From NCBI GenBank assembly GCA_946641515.1, contig CAMPBT010000005.1, forward strand, positions 1 to 64,000: a stretch of DNA of 64,000 bases, given 5' to 3'. Position numbers and translations under genes: made by a program. Of this stretch, positions 49,926 to 59,940 are shown piece after piece; positions within the stretch are counted from its first letter, which is position 1, and each line of letters opens with the position of its first letter. Below the pieces are notes generated by a model. The model saw only the letters and a list, made by a program, of their open reading frames with translations, was not told the origin of the DNA and searched no databases. The DNA is from UBA3210 sp002363635. GTDB lineage: Bacteria > Bacillota_I > Bacilli_A > RFN20 > CAG-449.

Positions 49926-52454
49926 ATGGCAAAAGAGAAAAAATATACACCAATGATTCAACAATATTTGGATATTAAAGAAAAACATCCAGATACTTTA
50001 ATCTTATTTAGACTTGGAGACTTCTATGAACTATTCTTTCATGATGCAGAAATAGCTTCTAGAGAATTACAACTTTTATTAACTGGCAAAAGTGCTGGGG
50101 TTGAAGAAAGAGTACCAATGTGTGGAGTGCCTCATCATGCGATTAATTCTTACATTGATAAACTTATTTCTAAGGGATATAAAGTTGGTATTGTCGAACA
50201 ATTAGAAGATCCTGCACTTGCTAAAGGACTTGTTGAAAGAGATGTTGTTCAAATTATTACACCTGGTGCAAATATCGATGTTAAAGCAAAAGATAATAAC
50301 TATATTGGTTGTTTAGACCTTGCTGAAAATCGTTATGTTTTTTCTTATGCCGATGTTTCAACTGGAGAAATTTATGTTGAAAATATAGAAAAAGATTTAG
50401 CGGAAGTTTGTTCTGAAATTACTAACTTATCAATTAAAGAAGTTATTGTCGCGACTAACTTTAACGCTAAAGATATTATGGTTTTAAAAAACCAAAAGAA
50501 TGTTTTAATTTCTTATGAAAATGATAACAATGTTTCTATTGAACATGAATATATTTTAAATAACGTCTATGACTTATTCCAAAGATCAAACGTTGTAAGA
50601 CTTTTAAATTATTTAAAAGAAACACAAAAGAGTTCTTTAGATTATATGAAGCAGGCTAAGGTTATTAGATCTAATCAATCAATGCAAATTGATGCTTTCT
50701 CAAGAAATAACCTAGAATTAATTAGAACTATTAGAAGTGAAGATACTTATGGTACTTTATTCTGGTTACTTGATGAAACAAGAACTAACATGGGTTCGCG
50801 TTTACTTAAAAAGTGGATCATGAAGCCTTTATGCGATATTAAAGAAATTACTACTAGACAAGAAATTGTTGATTCTTTAATTAATAATTTCTTAGTTAGA
50901 GATGATTTATCTAAAGACTTAAAAGATATTTATGACTTAGAAAGATTAATTGCAAAGATTAACTTTGGTAGCGCGAATGGTAGAGATATGCTCGCATTAA
51001 AACGTTCATTACAAATTGCACCTAAATTAATTGCAGATTTACGTGCATTAAATAATGATGCGATTAATGCATTTAAAGGTATTAATTATGACTTTAGAGA
51101 TTTAGCGGATTTACTTGAAAGAGCAATCTCTGAATCTGTCGATATGACTATTAAAGAAGGTGGTATCTTTAAAAAAGGCTTTGACCCTACACTTGATAAC
51201 TTAATTGATTTATCAGAAGGTGGAAAATCTTGGGTTGCAAACTTAGAAGCTAGAGAAAAAGAAAAGACTGGTATTAAGACTATGAGAGTAGGCTATAACA
51301 AAGTCTTTGGTTATTACATTGAAGTTTCTAAAGGACAAACCAATTTAATTCAACCTGAATGGGGATATGAAAGAAAACAGACTACTGTTAACTCAGAAAG
51401 ATATATTACTCAAGAATTAAAAGAACAAGAAGCTGCTATTTTAACAGCGGAAGATAGAAGATGTTCTTTAGAATATGAAATGTTTGTCGCATTAAGAAAG
51501 AAAGTTGCAGAATATACAGAACAAATCCAAGATTTAGCTACTTTAGTTTCTTATATTGACTGTTTAATTGCTTTTGCAGATGTTTCTGTTGAAAACAAAT
51601 ATGTTAGACCAACATTTAATGAAAATAGAAATGTTGAAATTATTAATGGTAGACATCCAGTTATTGAAAAAGTATCTGGTAGTAAAGAATATGTTCCTAA
51701 CAATATTGTTATGAATAAAGATACAGATATTTTAGTTATTACTGGTCCTAATATGGGTGGTAAATCTACTTATATGAGACAGTTTGCTTTAATCGTTATT
51801 ATGGCTCAAATTGGTTGCTTTGTTCCTGCAGAAAAAGCTGACTTAATGATTTTTAATTCTATCTTCACAAGAATTGGAGCATCTGATGATTTAGTTTCAG
51901 GTCAATCTACTTTTATGGTCGAAATGAATGAAACTAATATGGCACTTAGACATGCTGATGAGAATTCATTATTAATCTTTGATGAAATTGGTAGAGGTAC
52001 TGCAACTTTTGATGGTATGGCACTCGCTCAAGCAATTATTGAATATATTGCAATTAAAGTTAAGGCTAAAACTATGTTTAGTACTCATTACCATGAAATT
52101 ACTCGTATTGATAAAGAAATTCCTACTTTAAAGAATGTTCATGTTTCTGTTGCGGATAATGGAAATGAAGTTACTTTCTTATACAAGATTGCAGATGGTG
52201 CTATGGGAAAATCTTATGGTATTAATGTTGCACGTCTTGCAGGACTTCCTGAAGAATTACTTGAACGTTCTAGTGAAATCTTAGACTCATTAGAAGAAAA
52301 TGGTGTTCAAACATCTTCTAATGTTATGAAAGAAAACAAGGTTAAAATGCCTTCATGGGTTGAAGATGTTAAGAAAGTTGATCCATTAGCAATGTCACCT
52401 ATGGAAGCTTTAAATTATCTTTATGAATTAAAGAAGAAGATGGGGGATAAATAA
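49926..52454 (+). CDS. mutS: DNA mismatch repair protein MutS
   Basis: MutS recognises mismatches and signals to MutL. The mismatch-contacting Phe-X-Glu motif is in LFRLGDFYELFFHDA (about 28-42). The ATPase domain has Walker A TGPNMGGKSTYMRQ (about 612-625), the SGQSTFMVEMNE loop and Walker B LLIFDEIGRGTATFDG. A helix-turn-helix dimerisation tail ends the protein at 842 residues. A GGAGAGG site precedes ATG 49926, and the stop lies just before the mutL start (TAATAATG-type spacing). Confidence 0.98.
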   Translation: MAKEKKYTPMIQQYLDIKEKHPDTLILFRLGDFYELFFHDAEIASRELQLLLTGKSAGVEERVPMCGVPHHAINSYIDKLISKGYKVGIVEQLEDPALAKGLVERDVVQIITPGANIDVKAKDNNYIGCLDLAENRYVFSYADVSTGEIYVENIEKDLAEVCSEITNLSIKEVIVATNFNAKDIMVLKNQKNVLISYENDNNVSIEHEYILNNVYDLFQRSNVVRLLNYLKETQKSSLDYMKQAKVIRSNQSMQIDAFSRNNLELIRTIRSEDTYGTLFWLLDETRTNMGSRLLKKWIMKPLCDIKEITTRQEIVDSLINNFLVRDDLSKDLKDIYDLERLIAKINFGSANGRDMLALKRSLQIAPKLIADLRALNNDAINAFKGINYDFRDLADLLERAISESVDMTIKEGGIFKKGFDPTLDNLIDLSEGGKSWVANLEAREKEKTGIKTMRVGYNKVFGYYIEVSKGQTNLIQPEWGYERKQTTVNSERYITQELKEQEAAILTAEDRRCSLEYEMFVALRKKVAEYTEQIQDLATLVSYIDCLIAFADVSVENKYVRPTFNENRNVEIINGRHPVIEKVSGSKEYVPNNIVMNKDTDILVITGPNMGGKSTYMRQFALIVIMAQIGCFVPAEKADLMIFNSIFTRIGASDDLVSGQSTFMVEMNETNMALRHADENSLLIFDEIGRGTATFDGMALAQAIIEYIAIKVKAKTMFSTHYHEITRIDKEIPTLKNVHVSVADNGNEVTFLYKIADGAMGKSYGINVARLAGLPEELLERSSEILDSLEENGVQTSSNVMKENKVKMPSWVEDVKKVDPLAMSPMEALNYLYELKKKMGDK

Positions 52455-54400
52455 TGAATAAGATTCACGTAATGGACGCTCACCTTGCTAATATGATCGC
52501 GGCAGGTGAAGTTATTGAAAGACCTTCTTCTGTTGTTAAAGAACTTGTGGAAAACTCTCTTGATGCTGGAGCAAAAAACATAGAAGTAAGAGTTTATGAA
52601 GCAGGTAGAAAAAAGATTGTCATTAAAGATGATGGATGTGGCATGAACCGTGAAGATGCACAAATTGCCTTTAAAAGACATGCTTCTAGTAAATTATTAA
52701 ACGAGAGAGATTTATTTAGAATTAAAACTATGGGCTTTAGAGGTGAAGCTCTTCCTTCTATTGCTTCAGTTTCTAAAGTAACTATGACTACTTCTACTGG
52801 TGAAGGAGTTGGTACTAAAATCTTAATCCAAGATGATAAGATGACTGTTGAAGATTATTCTTTAATTAAAGGTACTACTTTTACTATTGAAGAATTATTC
52901 TACAATACTCCTGCTAGACTTAAGTTCTTAAAGACTGATGTCACTGAAAACGCTAATACTTTAGAAGTAATGCAACGTCTTGCTTTAGGTAGAAGTGATG
53001 TTGCTATTTCCTTCTATATTGATGATAGACAAGTTTTCTCCACATCTGGTAGAGGAGATGACTTAGAAGTTATTGGTAAAATCTATTCTTACAATACTGC
53101 AAGAAAAATGTTACCAGTTGAATTTGAAACTTATGAATATAAAATCAGTGGTTTTATTGGTGCACCAGAAATTGCAAAATCTAATAGATATTGGATGATT
53201 ACTATTCTTAACGAAAGAGCAGTTTATATGCCTAAAGTTAATAGATCAATACAAGAAGCATATAACGATTTTATCTTTAATAGCAAATTCCCATTTGTTA
53301 TTTTAAAGATTGAAGTTGAACACTCATTAGTAGATGTTAACGTTCATCCTGCTAAAAGAGAAATTAGATTATCTAATGAAGACCAATTATGCGATTCAAT
53401 TTATAAGATGATTCGTGAAAGATTAGAGGCAACTAAGCCTATTACTCAATCTTTAGTAGATAAAGAAACGATTAGAACTACTTATCAAACTGCACCTTCT
53501 TGGGTTAATAAAAAAGAAGATGTAGAAGTTAATCCTAAAGCAAATGAGACTATGTCTTTACTTCTTGAAGATGATGAAGATATTACTGATTCAGCGAAAC
53601 CTGAGTTAAATATTTCTCGTCCTGTTCAAGATATGACAATTGGTAATCCTCTTTATAAGAATGAAGATAAGCCTCTTGAACCTACAAATAAGATTAGCTT
53701 TAATTTTGATGTATCCAACTTTGATACACCTTTAAATGATGCAGTAGATGAAAAAGGTAAATCTTATAATGATGGTCCAGTTGCACCTTTTGCAGATGAT
53801 GCAGTTGCTTTTAGAGCACCTAAATTAACTCCAGTCGCGCAGTTACACAATACTTATATTGTCGCGGAGAGTGATGATGGATTCTATTTAATTGACCAAC
53901 ATGCTGCACAAGAAAGAGTTAATTACGAAAAATTTAAGAAGATGTACAATACTGGGGCAATTAAAACTGTCGATTTACTTGTACCACTTGTTGTTAATTT
54001 ATCACCATCTGATGCAATGAAATTAACTGAAGATAAAGTAAAAATCTTAAGTGATATTGGAATTGAGATTGAAGAATTCGGTTTAAATACTATTAAGATT
54101 TCTCGAGTTCCTTATTATTTCAAAGAATACGATGAAGAAGCATATGCTGAAAATGTTATCTCTCAAGTACTTGAAAAAGATAGAGTAGATACATTTATTT
54201 TAAGAAAGAAAGTTATCGCGACTATGGCATGTAAAGCTTCTATTCGTGCAGGTGATAAGATTAATATGCAAGAAATGGTTGATGTTATCGATAGTCTATT
54301 TAAATGTGATAATCCTACTTGCTGCCCTCACGGTCGACCAACAATGGTTCGTTTTACTCGTTATGACATTGAGAAAATGTTTAAAAGGTCAGGGTTCTAA
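52454..54400 (+). CDS. mutL: DNA mismatch repair protein MutL
   Basis: MutL is a GHKL ATPase that nicks the daughter strand. The N-terminal motifs are complete: IAAGEVIERPSSVVKELVENSLDAG, DDGCGM, and TMGFRGEALPSIASV. The C-terminal endonuclease motif DQHAAQERVNYEKF (normally DQHAxxExxxYE) and late CPHGRP are present, so it should be the nicking type, as in Bacillus. The middle (about 345-450) is a low-conservation linker. Length is 648 residues. It overlaps mutS by one base and is followed by miaA. Confidence 0.97.
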   Translation: MNKIHVMDAHLANMIAAGEVIERPSSVVKELVENSLDAGAKNIEVRVYEAGRKKIVIKDDGCGMNREDAQIAFKRHASSKLLNERDLFRIKTMGFRGEALPSIASVSKVTMTTSTGEGVGTKILIQDDKMTVEDYSLIKGTTFTIEELFYNTPARLKFLKTDVTENANTLEVMQRLALGRSDVAISFYIDDRQVFSTSGRGDDLEVIGKIYSYNTARKMLPVEFETYEYKISGFIGAPEIAKSNRYWMITILNERAVYMPKVNRSIQEAYNDFIFNSKFPFVILKIEVEHSLVDVNVHPAKREIRLSNEDQLCDSIYKMIRERLEATKPITQSLVDKETIRTTYQTAPSWVNKKEDVEVNPKANETMSLLLEDDEDITDSAKPELNISRPVQDMTIGNPLYKNEDKPLEPTNKISFNFDVSNFDTPLNDAVDEKGKSYNDGPVAPFADDAVAFRAPKLTPVAQLHNTYIVAESDDGFYLIDQHAAQERVNYEKFKKMYNTGAIKTVDLLVPLVVNLSPSDAMKLTEDKVKILSDIGIEIEEFGLNTIKISRVPYYFKEYDEEAYAENVISQVLEKDRVDTFILRKKVIATMACKASIRAGDKINMQEMVDVIDSLFKCDNPTCCPHGRPTMVRFTRYDIEKMFKRSGF

Positions 54401-54402
54401 TT

Positions 54403-55284
54403 ATGATTATTGTTATTGTAGGTCCTACTGGAGTAGGAAAATCATCTTTAGCATTGAGAGTTGCTAAAGATTATAATGGGGTAATTATTAATGGAGATGC
54501 GTTCCAGTCATATAAAGGTATGGATATAGGAACTGCAAAACCTACTAAAGAAGAAAGATCTTTAGTTCCTCATTATTTATTTGATTATGTTGATCCAAGT
54601 ACTTCTTTTACAATCTTTGAATATCAAAAGAATCTAAGAGAAAAACTTGATGAACTTAAAGGTAAAAACATCATTATTGTTGGAGGTTCTGGCTTATATC
54701 TAAAATCAGCATTATATGATTTCACATTATCTAAAGATGAATCTCATGTTGATTTAAGTGAATATGAAAAGCTTGATAATGAAGCGCTTCATAATAAATT
54801 AAAAGAATTAGATGAAGAAGCAAGTAAAGCAATTCATATGAACAATCGTAGAAGAGTTCTTCGTGCAATTGAGATTTGTTTATCTCAAGGTAAGAAGAAA
54901 ACTGATATTGAAGCTTGCCAAGAACATAAACCTTTATATGATGTTAAATTTATTGGCTTAACTAAAGAAAGAGAAGAATTATATTCATTAATTAATAAGC
55001 GTGTTGATTTAATGGTAGAACAAGGTTTAATAGATGAAGTTAAATCATTAATGAATAAATATCCTCATGACCTACGTTCATTCCAGGCTATAGGGTATAA
55101 AGAAATTATTGAAGCACTTGATAATAATTTACCTATTGAAGGGGCGATTGATAAAGTTAAACAACTATCAAGAAATTATGCAAAACGCCAATTTACCTAC
55201 TTTAAACATCAACTTCCTGTTGAATGGTTTGAAGATAAGGATAAGGCTTATGAATATATTGCATCTTTCTTTGCAAAAAAATAA
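54403..55284 (+). CDS. miaA: tRNA dimethylallyltransferase MiaA
   Basis: MiaA transfers a dimethylallyl group to A37 of tRNAs reading U-starting codons; its product feeds MiaB. Motifs are VGPTGVGKSSLALRVA (P-loop, about 6-21), INGDAFQSYKGMDIGTAKPT, VGGSGLYLKSALYDF, and NRRRVLRAIEI. The C-terminal RNYAKRQFTYFKHQL is also present. Length is 293 residues. It begins two bases after mutL. The isoprenyl donor would come from the MEP pathway (dxr, ispF here). Confidence 0.96.
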   Translation: MIIVIVGPTGVGKSSLALRVAKDYNGVIINGDAFQSYKGMDIGTAKPTKEERSLVPHYLFDYVDPSTSFTIFEYQKNLREKLDELKGKNIIIVGGSGLYLKSALYDFTLSKDESHVDLSEYEKLDNEALHNKLKELDEEASKAIHMNNRRRVLRAIEICLSQGKKKTDIEACQEHKPLYDVKFIGLTKEREELYSLINKRVDLMVEQGLIDEVKSLMNKYPHDLRSFQAIGYKEIIEALDNNLPIEGAIDKVKQLSRNYAKRQFTYFKHQLPVEWFEDKDKAYEYIASFFAKK

Positions 55285-55326
55285 TGTTATTATTTAATTA
55301 ATAAGATACTCATGGAGGAGATAATA

Positions 55327-56937
55327 ATGGAACTAAAGAACATTTATGAAATCGCTGCAAAAGCAGGAATTGATGAAAAGTACATCGAACCATATGGAAA
55401 GAATAAAGCTAAGATTGATTTATCAATTAATGAAACATTAAGCGATAAAGAAAATGGTAAATTAATTTTAGTTACCGCTATTACTCCAACTAAAGCTGGT
55501 GAAGGCAAAACAACTATGTCCATCGCTTTAACTGAAGGTTTAAATAGATTAAATAAAAAGACTTTATTATGTTTAAGAGAACCTTCTTTAGGACCAGTAT
55601 TTGGTATTAAGGGTGGTGCGACAGGTGGAGGTAAAGTTACTGTTGAACCATCAACAGATATTAACCTTCATTTTACTGGTGACATGCATGCATTAACTTC
55701 TTCAATTAACTTAATTTCTGCATGTATTGATAACCATATTTTCCAAGGTAATGAATTAAATATTGATCCAAATAAAATTGTTTGGAAACGTGCTTTAGAT
55801 ATGAATGATAGAGCACTTAGAGAAATTACTATTTCTCAAGGTAAAAAGAATGGTGAACCTAGAACTGATGGCTTTGTAATTACAGTTGCTAGTGAACTTA
55901 TGGCAATTATGTGTCTTGCTCGCGATGAAGAAGATTTCAAGGCTAGAGTAAAGAAGATTATTGTTGCTTATACTAAAGATGATAAACCAGTTACTGTTAA
56001 TGACTTAAGAATTACTAACGCGATTATGTTATTAATGAAAGAAGCATTAAAACCTAACTTAGTTCAAACAAATGAATTTAATCCTGTTTTAATTCATGGT
56101 GGCCCATTTGCAAATATCGCTCATGGATGTAACTCATTAATTGCAACTAAAATGGCTCTTAAACTTGCAGACTACGTTGTTACTGAAGCAGGATTTGGTG
56201 CTGATTTAGGTGCAGAAAAATTCTTAGATATTGCTTCTCAAGAAGGAAGAATGACACCTAATTTAGTCGTTATGGTTGCAACAATTAGAGCACTTAAAAT
56301 GCATGGCGGAGCAGATTTAGAAACTATCAGCGAACTTAATCTTGATGCATTAAAAGAAGGTGTTAAAAACTTAGCACAGCATTTAGAAAACATTAAGAAG
56401 TTTGGTCTGGATGTAGTAGTGGCAATTAACCACTTTGCAACCGACAATGATGAAGAAGTTGATTATTTAGAAAACTGGTGCAAAGAAAACGGATATAAAG
56501 TTTCCTTTGTTGACGGTTTCTTAAAAGGTGGAGAAGGTGCGCTTGATCTTGCAACTAAAGTTGTTGATTCATTAAATGAAAATAAATCTTCTTACCATCC
56601 TTTATATAACCGTAATGATGATGTAAAAGAAAAAATTAGAAAGATCGCTAGAGAAATCTATCGTGCAGATGATGTTGAATTCTCTCCACTTGCAAGTGAA
56701 CATATTGAAAAATATGAAAAGATGGGATTTAAAGATGCATATATCTGTATGGCAAAGACTCCTCAATCTTTCTCAGATGACGCTAAAGTTTTAAATACAC
56801 CAAGAAATTTTATTCTCCACGTTAGAGATGTTACTTTATCTGCGGGAGTTAATTTCTTAGTTGTTTTAACAGGCTCAATTATGACTATGCCAGGTTTACC
56901 AAAAGTTCCTGCAGCTGTCAAAATGGAGGACGAATAA
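55327..56937 (+). CDS. fhs: Formate-tetrahydrofolate ligase
   Basis: Fhs makes 10-formyl-THF from formate, THF and ATP. Motifs are LVTAITPTKAGEGKTTMSIALTEGL (P-loop-like, about 48-72), LREPSLGPVFGIKGGATGGG, HFTGDMHA, and VLIHGGPFANIAHGCNS. YVVTEAGFGADLGAEKF follows. Start 55327 is chosen because GGAGGAGA lies just upstream; an ATG five codons earlier overlaps that site. Length is 536 residues, slightly short. Its stop overlaps the folD start (TAATG), so the two folate genes are coupled. Confidence 0.97.
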   Translation: MELKNIYEIAAKAGIDEKYIEPYGKNKAKIDLSINETLSDKENGKLILVTAITPTKAGEGKTTMSIALTEGLNRLNKKTLLCLREPSLGPVFGIKGGATGGGKVTVEPSTDINLHFTGDMHALTSSINLISACIDNHIFQGNELNIDPNKIVWKRALDMNDRALREITISQGKKNGEPRTDGFVITVASELMAIMCLARDEEDFKARVKKIIVAYTKDDKPVTVNDLRITNAIMLLMKEALKPNLVQTNEFNPVLIHGGPFANIAHGCNSLIATKMALKLADYVVTEAGFGADLGAEKFLDIASQEGRMTPNLVVMVATIRALKMHGGADLETISELNLDALKEGVKNLAQHLENIKKFGLDVVVAINHFATDNDEEVDYLENWCKENGYKVSFVDGFLKGGEGALDLATKVVDSLNENKSSYHPLYNRNDDVKEKIRKIAREIYRADDVEFSPLASEHIEKYEKMGFKDAYICMAKTPQSFSDDAKVLNTPRNFILHVRDVTLSAGVNFLVVLTGSIMTMPGLPKVPAAVKMEDE

Positions 56938-57761
56938 TGGAATTATTACTTGGTAAAGAAACTGCTTTAAAAATTAAAGAACAGGTAAAAAATGAAGTTG
57001 ATAAACTAGAAGTTAAACCTAAATATGTTGTTTTAATTAATAAAAACGATTCTTCATCTATTGGATATGTCAATATGCAAAGAAAGAATGCTACTTCTTT
57101 AGGTATTGAATTTGAATCTATTGAAATGGATGATTCAGAAGAACAATATATTGAAACTATCGAAAGATTAAATAACGATAAATCAGTTACTGCAGTCATG
57201 TTAACTAGACCTTTATTTAAAGGTGCAGATGAAAAGAAGATTATTTCTCACTTATCTTCTTTAAAAGATGTTGATGCAATGTCTTCTGCTTCTTTAGGTG
57301 AATTGTTCGTAGGTTCATCTGATTATTTAGCACCTTGTACTGCTGAAGCTATTATGAAATTAATCAAGGCTTATAACATTGAATTAAAAGGTAAAGATGT
57401 ACTTGTTGTCGGTAGATCAATTTCTGTTGGTAGACCAGTTGCGCTTATGCTTTTAGAAGAGAACGCTACAGTTACTATCGCACATTCTAGAACTTCAGAT
57501 TTAAACGATAAATTAAAGAATTATGATGTTATTGTTGCAGCAGTTGGTAAAGCTCATTTAATTGATGCTTCTTTATGTAAAGAAGATGCAATTATTATTG
57601 ATGCAGGTATTCATTATTTAGAAGATGGATCAATTGTTGGAGATGTTAAACCTTCTGATAAAGTTAAAGCTATTTCAAAAGTCCCAGGAGGAGTTGGTAC
57701 TATTACTAGTGCAGTCTTAATGGAAAACATTATGAAGTTATATCATAAGCAAAGAGGTTAA
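56937..57761 (+). CDS. folD: Bifunctional methylene-THF dehydrogenase/cyclohydrolase FolD
   Basis: FolD interconverts methylene-, methenyl- and 10-formyl-THF. The catalytic Tyr-Lys region is SSIGYVNMQRKNATSLGIEFE. DVDAMSS, the APCTAEAIMKLIKAY segment (normally PCTP), VVGRSISVGRPVALMLL, TIAHSRT and VPGGVGTITSAVLMEN are present. Length is 274 residues, slightly short. With fhs it supplies formyl groups for purines and fMet and methylene-THF for TrmFO. The DUF951 gene begins one base after its stop. Confidence 0.96.
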   Translation: MELLLGKETALKIKEQVKNEVDKLEVKPKYVVLINKNDSSSIGYVNMQRKNATSLGIEFESIEMDDSEEQYIETIERLNNDKSVTAVMLTRPLFKGADEKKIISHLSSLKDVDAMSSASLGELFVGSSDYLAPCTAEAIMKLIKAYNIELKGKDVLVVGRSISVGRPVALMLLEENATVTIAHSRTSDLNDKLKNYDVIVAAVGKAHLIDASLCKEDAIIIDAGIHYLEDGSIVGDVKPSDKVKAISKVPGGVGTITSAVLMENIMKLYHKQRG

Positions 57762-57762
57762 T

Positions 57763-57963
57763 ATGTCAGTTACTAATGAAATGTATGAATTAAATGATTT
57801 AGTAGAGATGAAGAAACCTCATCCATGCGCGCCTCATTCTCGTATTTTTGAAATCATTCGTTTAGGTGCAGAAATTAAAATCAAATGCCAAGGATGTGGA
57901 AACGTAATTGTTCTTCCTCGTAATGACTTTAATAAGAAAGCTAAAAAAATAATTAAAAAATAA
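57763..57963 (+). CDS. DUF951 family small zinc-finger-like protein
   Basis: This 66-residue protein matches the DUF951 (YyzM-type) family: NDLVEMKKPHPCAPHSRIFEIIRLGAEIKIKCQGCGNVIVLPR. The Cys pair CQGC plus the PCA cysteine suggest metal binding. The basic tail (NKKAKKIIKK) and the fold suggest nucleic acid contact; function is not established. In other Bacilli it is often near ychF and DNA-maintenance genes, and here ychF lies five kilobases on, separated by the two ABC transporters. GAGGT site directly after folD. Confidence 0.88.
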   Translation: MSVTNEMYELNDLVEMKKPHPCAPHSRIFEIIRLGAEIKIKCQGCGNVIVLPRNDFNKKAKKIIKK

Positions 57964-57968
57964 TTGGT

Positions 57969-58024
57969 AAAAAAGCTCATAAATTCCTAATAGATTAGAT
58001 AGGAGAGAAAAATGAGCTTTTTTT
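57969..58024 (+). promoter_or_regulatory. Terminator-like hairpin that includes the start codon and binding site of the first ABC transporter
   Basis: AAAAAAGCTCAT (57969-57980) pairs with ATGAGCTTTTTT (58012-58023), where ATG is the start codon at 58012-58014 and the T-run forms codons 3-5. Inside, TTCCTA (57984-57989) pairs with TAGGAG (58000-58005), the only ribosome binding site. The element can act as an intrinsic terminator for the folD-DUF951 transcript and, if transcribed through, hides both start codon and binding site. Confidence 0.65.
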
Positions 58025-59940
58025 GTTGCAAAAATATTTCTAAATCTTATGGAAATGAAAACATTTTAAAGAATATAAATATTAATTTTCCGTCTAAGGG
58101 ACTAGTCTTTTTAACAGGTCCATCGGGATGTGGGAAATCTACTTTTATTTATTGCTTACTTGGAATAGAAGAAAATGAAGGAAAGATTTATTTTAAAGAT
58201 AAATTAGTTTCTTCTAAAGAAAAATTTAGACAAAATCATACATCGATTATTTTTCAAAATTTTTATCTACTTGATGATTTGACAGTTAAAGAAAATATAT
58301 TGTTAATATCTTCTTCATCAAATTATTTAAATATCGTTAAGAAATTAGGTATTGATAATTTGCTGAATAAGAAAGTTAGAGATTTATCTGGAGGAGAAAA
58401 GCAGCGCGTTGCAATCGCACGTTCCTTAATTAAAAATCCAGATATTATTTTTGCAGATGAAATTACTGGTTCTTTAGATAAAAAGAATTCTTTTATCATT
58501 ATGGATTTAATTAAAGAAATCTCTAAAGATAAATTGGTAATTATGATTTCTCATGATCAAGAATTAGTAGAGAAATATAATGATTATGTAATTGTTTTAA
58601 AAGAAAACCTTTCTTTAAATTTATATAAAGATGAAGTTAATAAAACAAATATTAATAATAAGAAACTATCTTTGAAAAAGAGAATCTTAGATAGCATTTT
58701 TTTGATGCGCAAATCTAAAGGTAAATTAATTTTATCTTTCTTATCCTTAATAATATCTTTTGTCTTACTGGGTTTAATTCTTAATGTTAGTTATAACTTT
58801 TCTTCATATTTAGAAAAATATAAAACAAGTGCACCTGATTATCAGTTTTTAGAACTTGCAAAAACTAGTACTACTAAAATTGAAGGAACATCTTTTTCGT
58901 TAGTAAAAAGTGATGTTCCTACTAGCGATGACTTAGATGAATTAAAATCGTTAATTAGTAATTATGAATTAGGACCTAATATGTCGACTTTTATTAATAG
59001 TTATACGTCTTTAAGAATGAATGGGGAAAAAATAGATGCAACTTTTTGCCCGTATCTTGATATAAACGGAGAAGAAGTAACTGATATTTATGTTAATCCT
59101 AATTTGTATGAAAAAATGGAAGGAAATTATCTAGAATTTTTTTTAAAGAAAGATGTTGAATATAAATCTCAGTTAAATAAGATAACCCAAGATACAGTAA
59201 GAATTGCTTTAGTTTTAAAAGTAAAAAGCATAAGTAAAGAAATGAATCTTTTTGATACTCCACGTATTTATTATCCTTATAATGCTTTTAATGAATATTT
59301 TAAGAAAATTAAATTAGAGAACTTATCTAATGAAATGGAAAAACATGTTTCTTTATATTCTAGATTAAGTTCTTATACATACGATAATGATATTTATTCT
59401 TCTCATTCTTTATATTTGATTCCTTATAAAAATGATGTTCCCTTAGTAATGAAAATAATTAATTCATCTTCATATCAAAATGAATTCAGTGTCACTTCTC
59501 GTTCTATTACTTCTTATAATACGATAAATACCTTTTTTGAGGCTCTAAAAAGTGCTTTAGGAATATTTGTTAGTATTTCCTCACTTATTTCGTTTATGGT
59601 TTTAATATTGTCTTTAAATTCATTAATCATTGATGAAAGAAAAGAAATTGCAATCTTTAAATCTTTAGGAGTGACTTCTAAAGAATTTAATTCTATCTAT
59701 TTGTTACAGATTTTATATGTAATTCTTTCTTCGTTTTTAACTGCGTTTATTATTAAATTTTTTGCGTATTTAATTATTAATCGATATATCACTTTTATTT
59801 CTTTAACTAATTTAAAGAGTCTTCAATATGAGAATTCTTTAAGTTTTATTTTTACAGTTGGAATCAGCTTATGTGCTTATTTATTTGGTAAAAGAATCAT
59901 TAAGAAATTGGACCTTTCCAAAATCTTGAAGGAGGAATGA
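58012..59940 (+). CDS. ABC transporter, fused ATPase and FtsX/MacB-type permease (642 residues)
   Basis: The N-terminal ATPase (1-215) has Walker A GPSGCGKST, signature LSGGEKQRVAIARSL, and Walker B IIFADEITGSLD. One membrane span (about 236-260), an extracellular domain of about 250 residues, then three C-terminal spans (about 518-545, 563-590, 610-630) with the FtsX-like DERKEIAIFKSLGVT motif. This is the MacB layout (type VII ABC), which extrudes lipoproteins, peptides or antibiotics rather than importing. Substrate unknown. It ends in tandem TGA TGA, the only TGA stop in the window, overlapping the next gene. Confidence 0.85.
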   Translation: MSFFCCKNISKSYGNENILKNININFPSKGLVFLTGPSGCGKSTFIYCLLGIEENEGKIYFKDKLVSSKEKFRQNHTSIIFQNFYLLDDLTVKENILLISSSSNYLNIVKKLGIDNLLNKKVRDLSGGEKQRVAIARSLIKNPDIIFADEITGSLDKKNSFIIMDLIKEISKDKLVIMISHDQELVEKYNDYVIVLKENLSLNLYKDEVNKTNINNKKLSLKKRILDSIFLMRKSKGKLILSFLSLIISFVLLGLILNVSYNFSSYLEKYKTSAPDYQFLELAKTSTTKIEGTSFSLVKSDVPTSDDLDELKSLISNYELGPNMSTFINSYTSLRMNGEKIDATFCPYLDINGEEVTDIYVNPNLYEKMEGNYLEFFLKKDVEYKSQLNKITQDTVRIALVLKVKSISKEMNLFDTPRIYYPYNAFNEYFKKIKLENLSNEMEKHVSLYSRLSSYTYDNDIYSSHSLYLIPYKNDVPLVMKIINSSSYQNEFSVTSRSITSYNTINTFFEALKSALGIFVSISSLISFMVLILSLNSLIIDERKEIAIFKSLGVTSKEFNSIYLLQILYVILSSFLTAFIIKFFAYLIINRYITFISLTNLKSLQYENSLSFIFTVGISLCAYLFGKRIIKKLDLSKILKEE

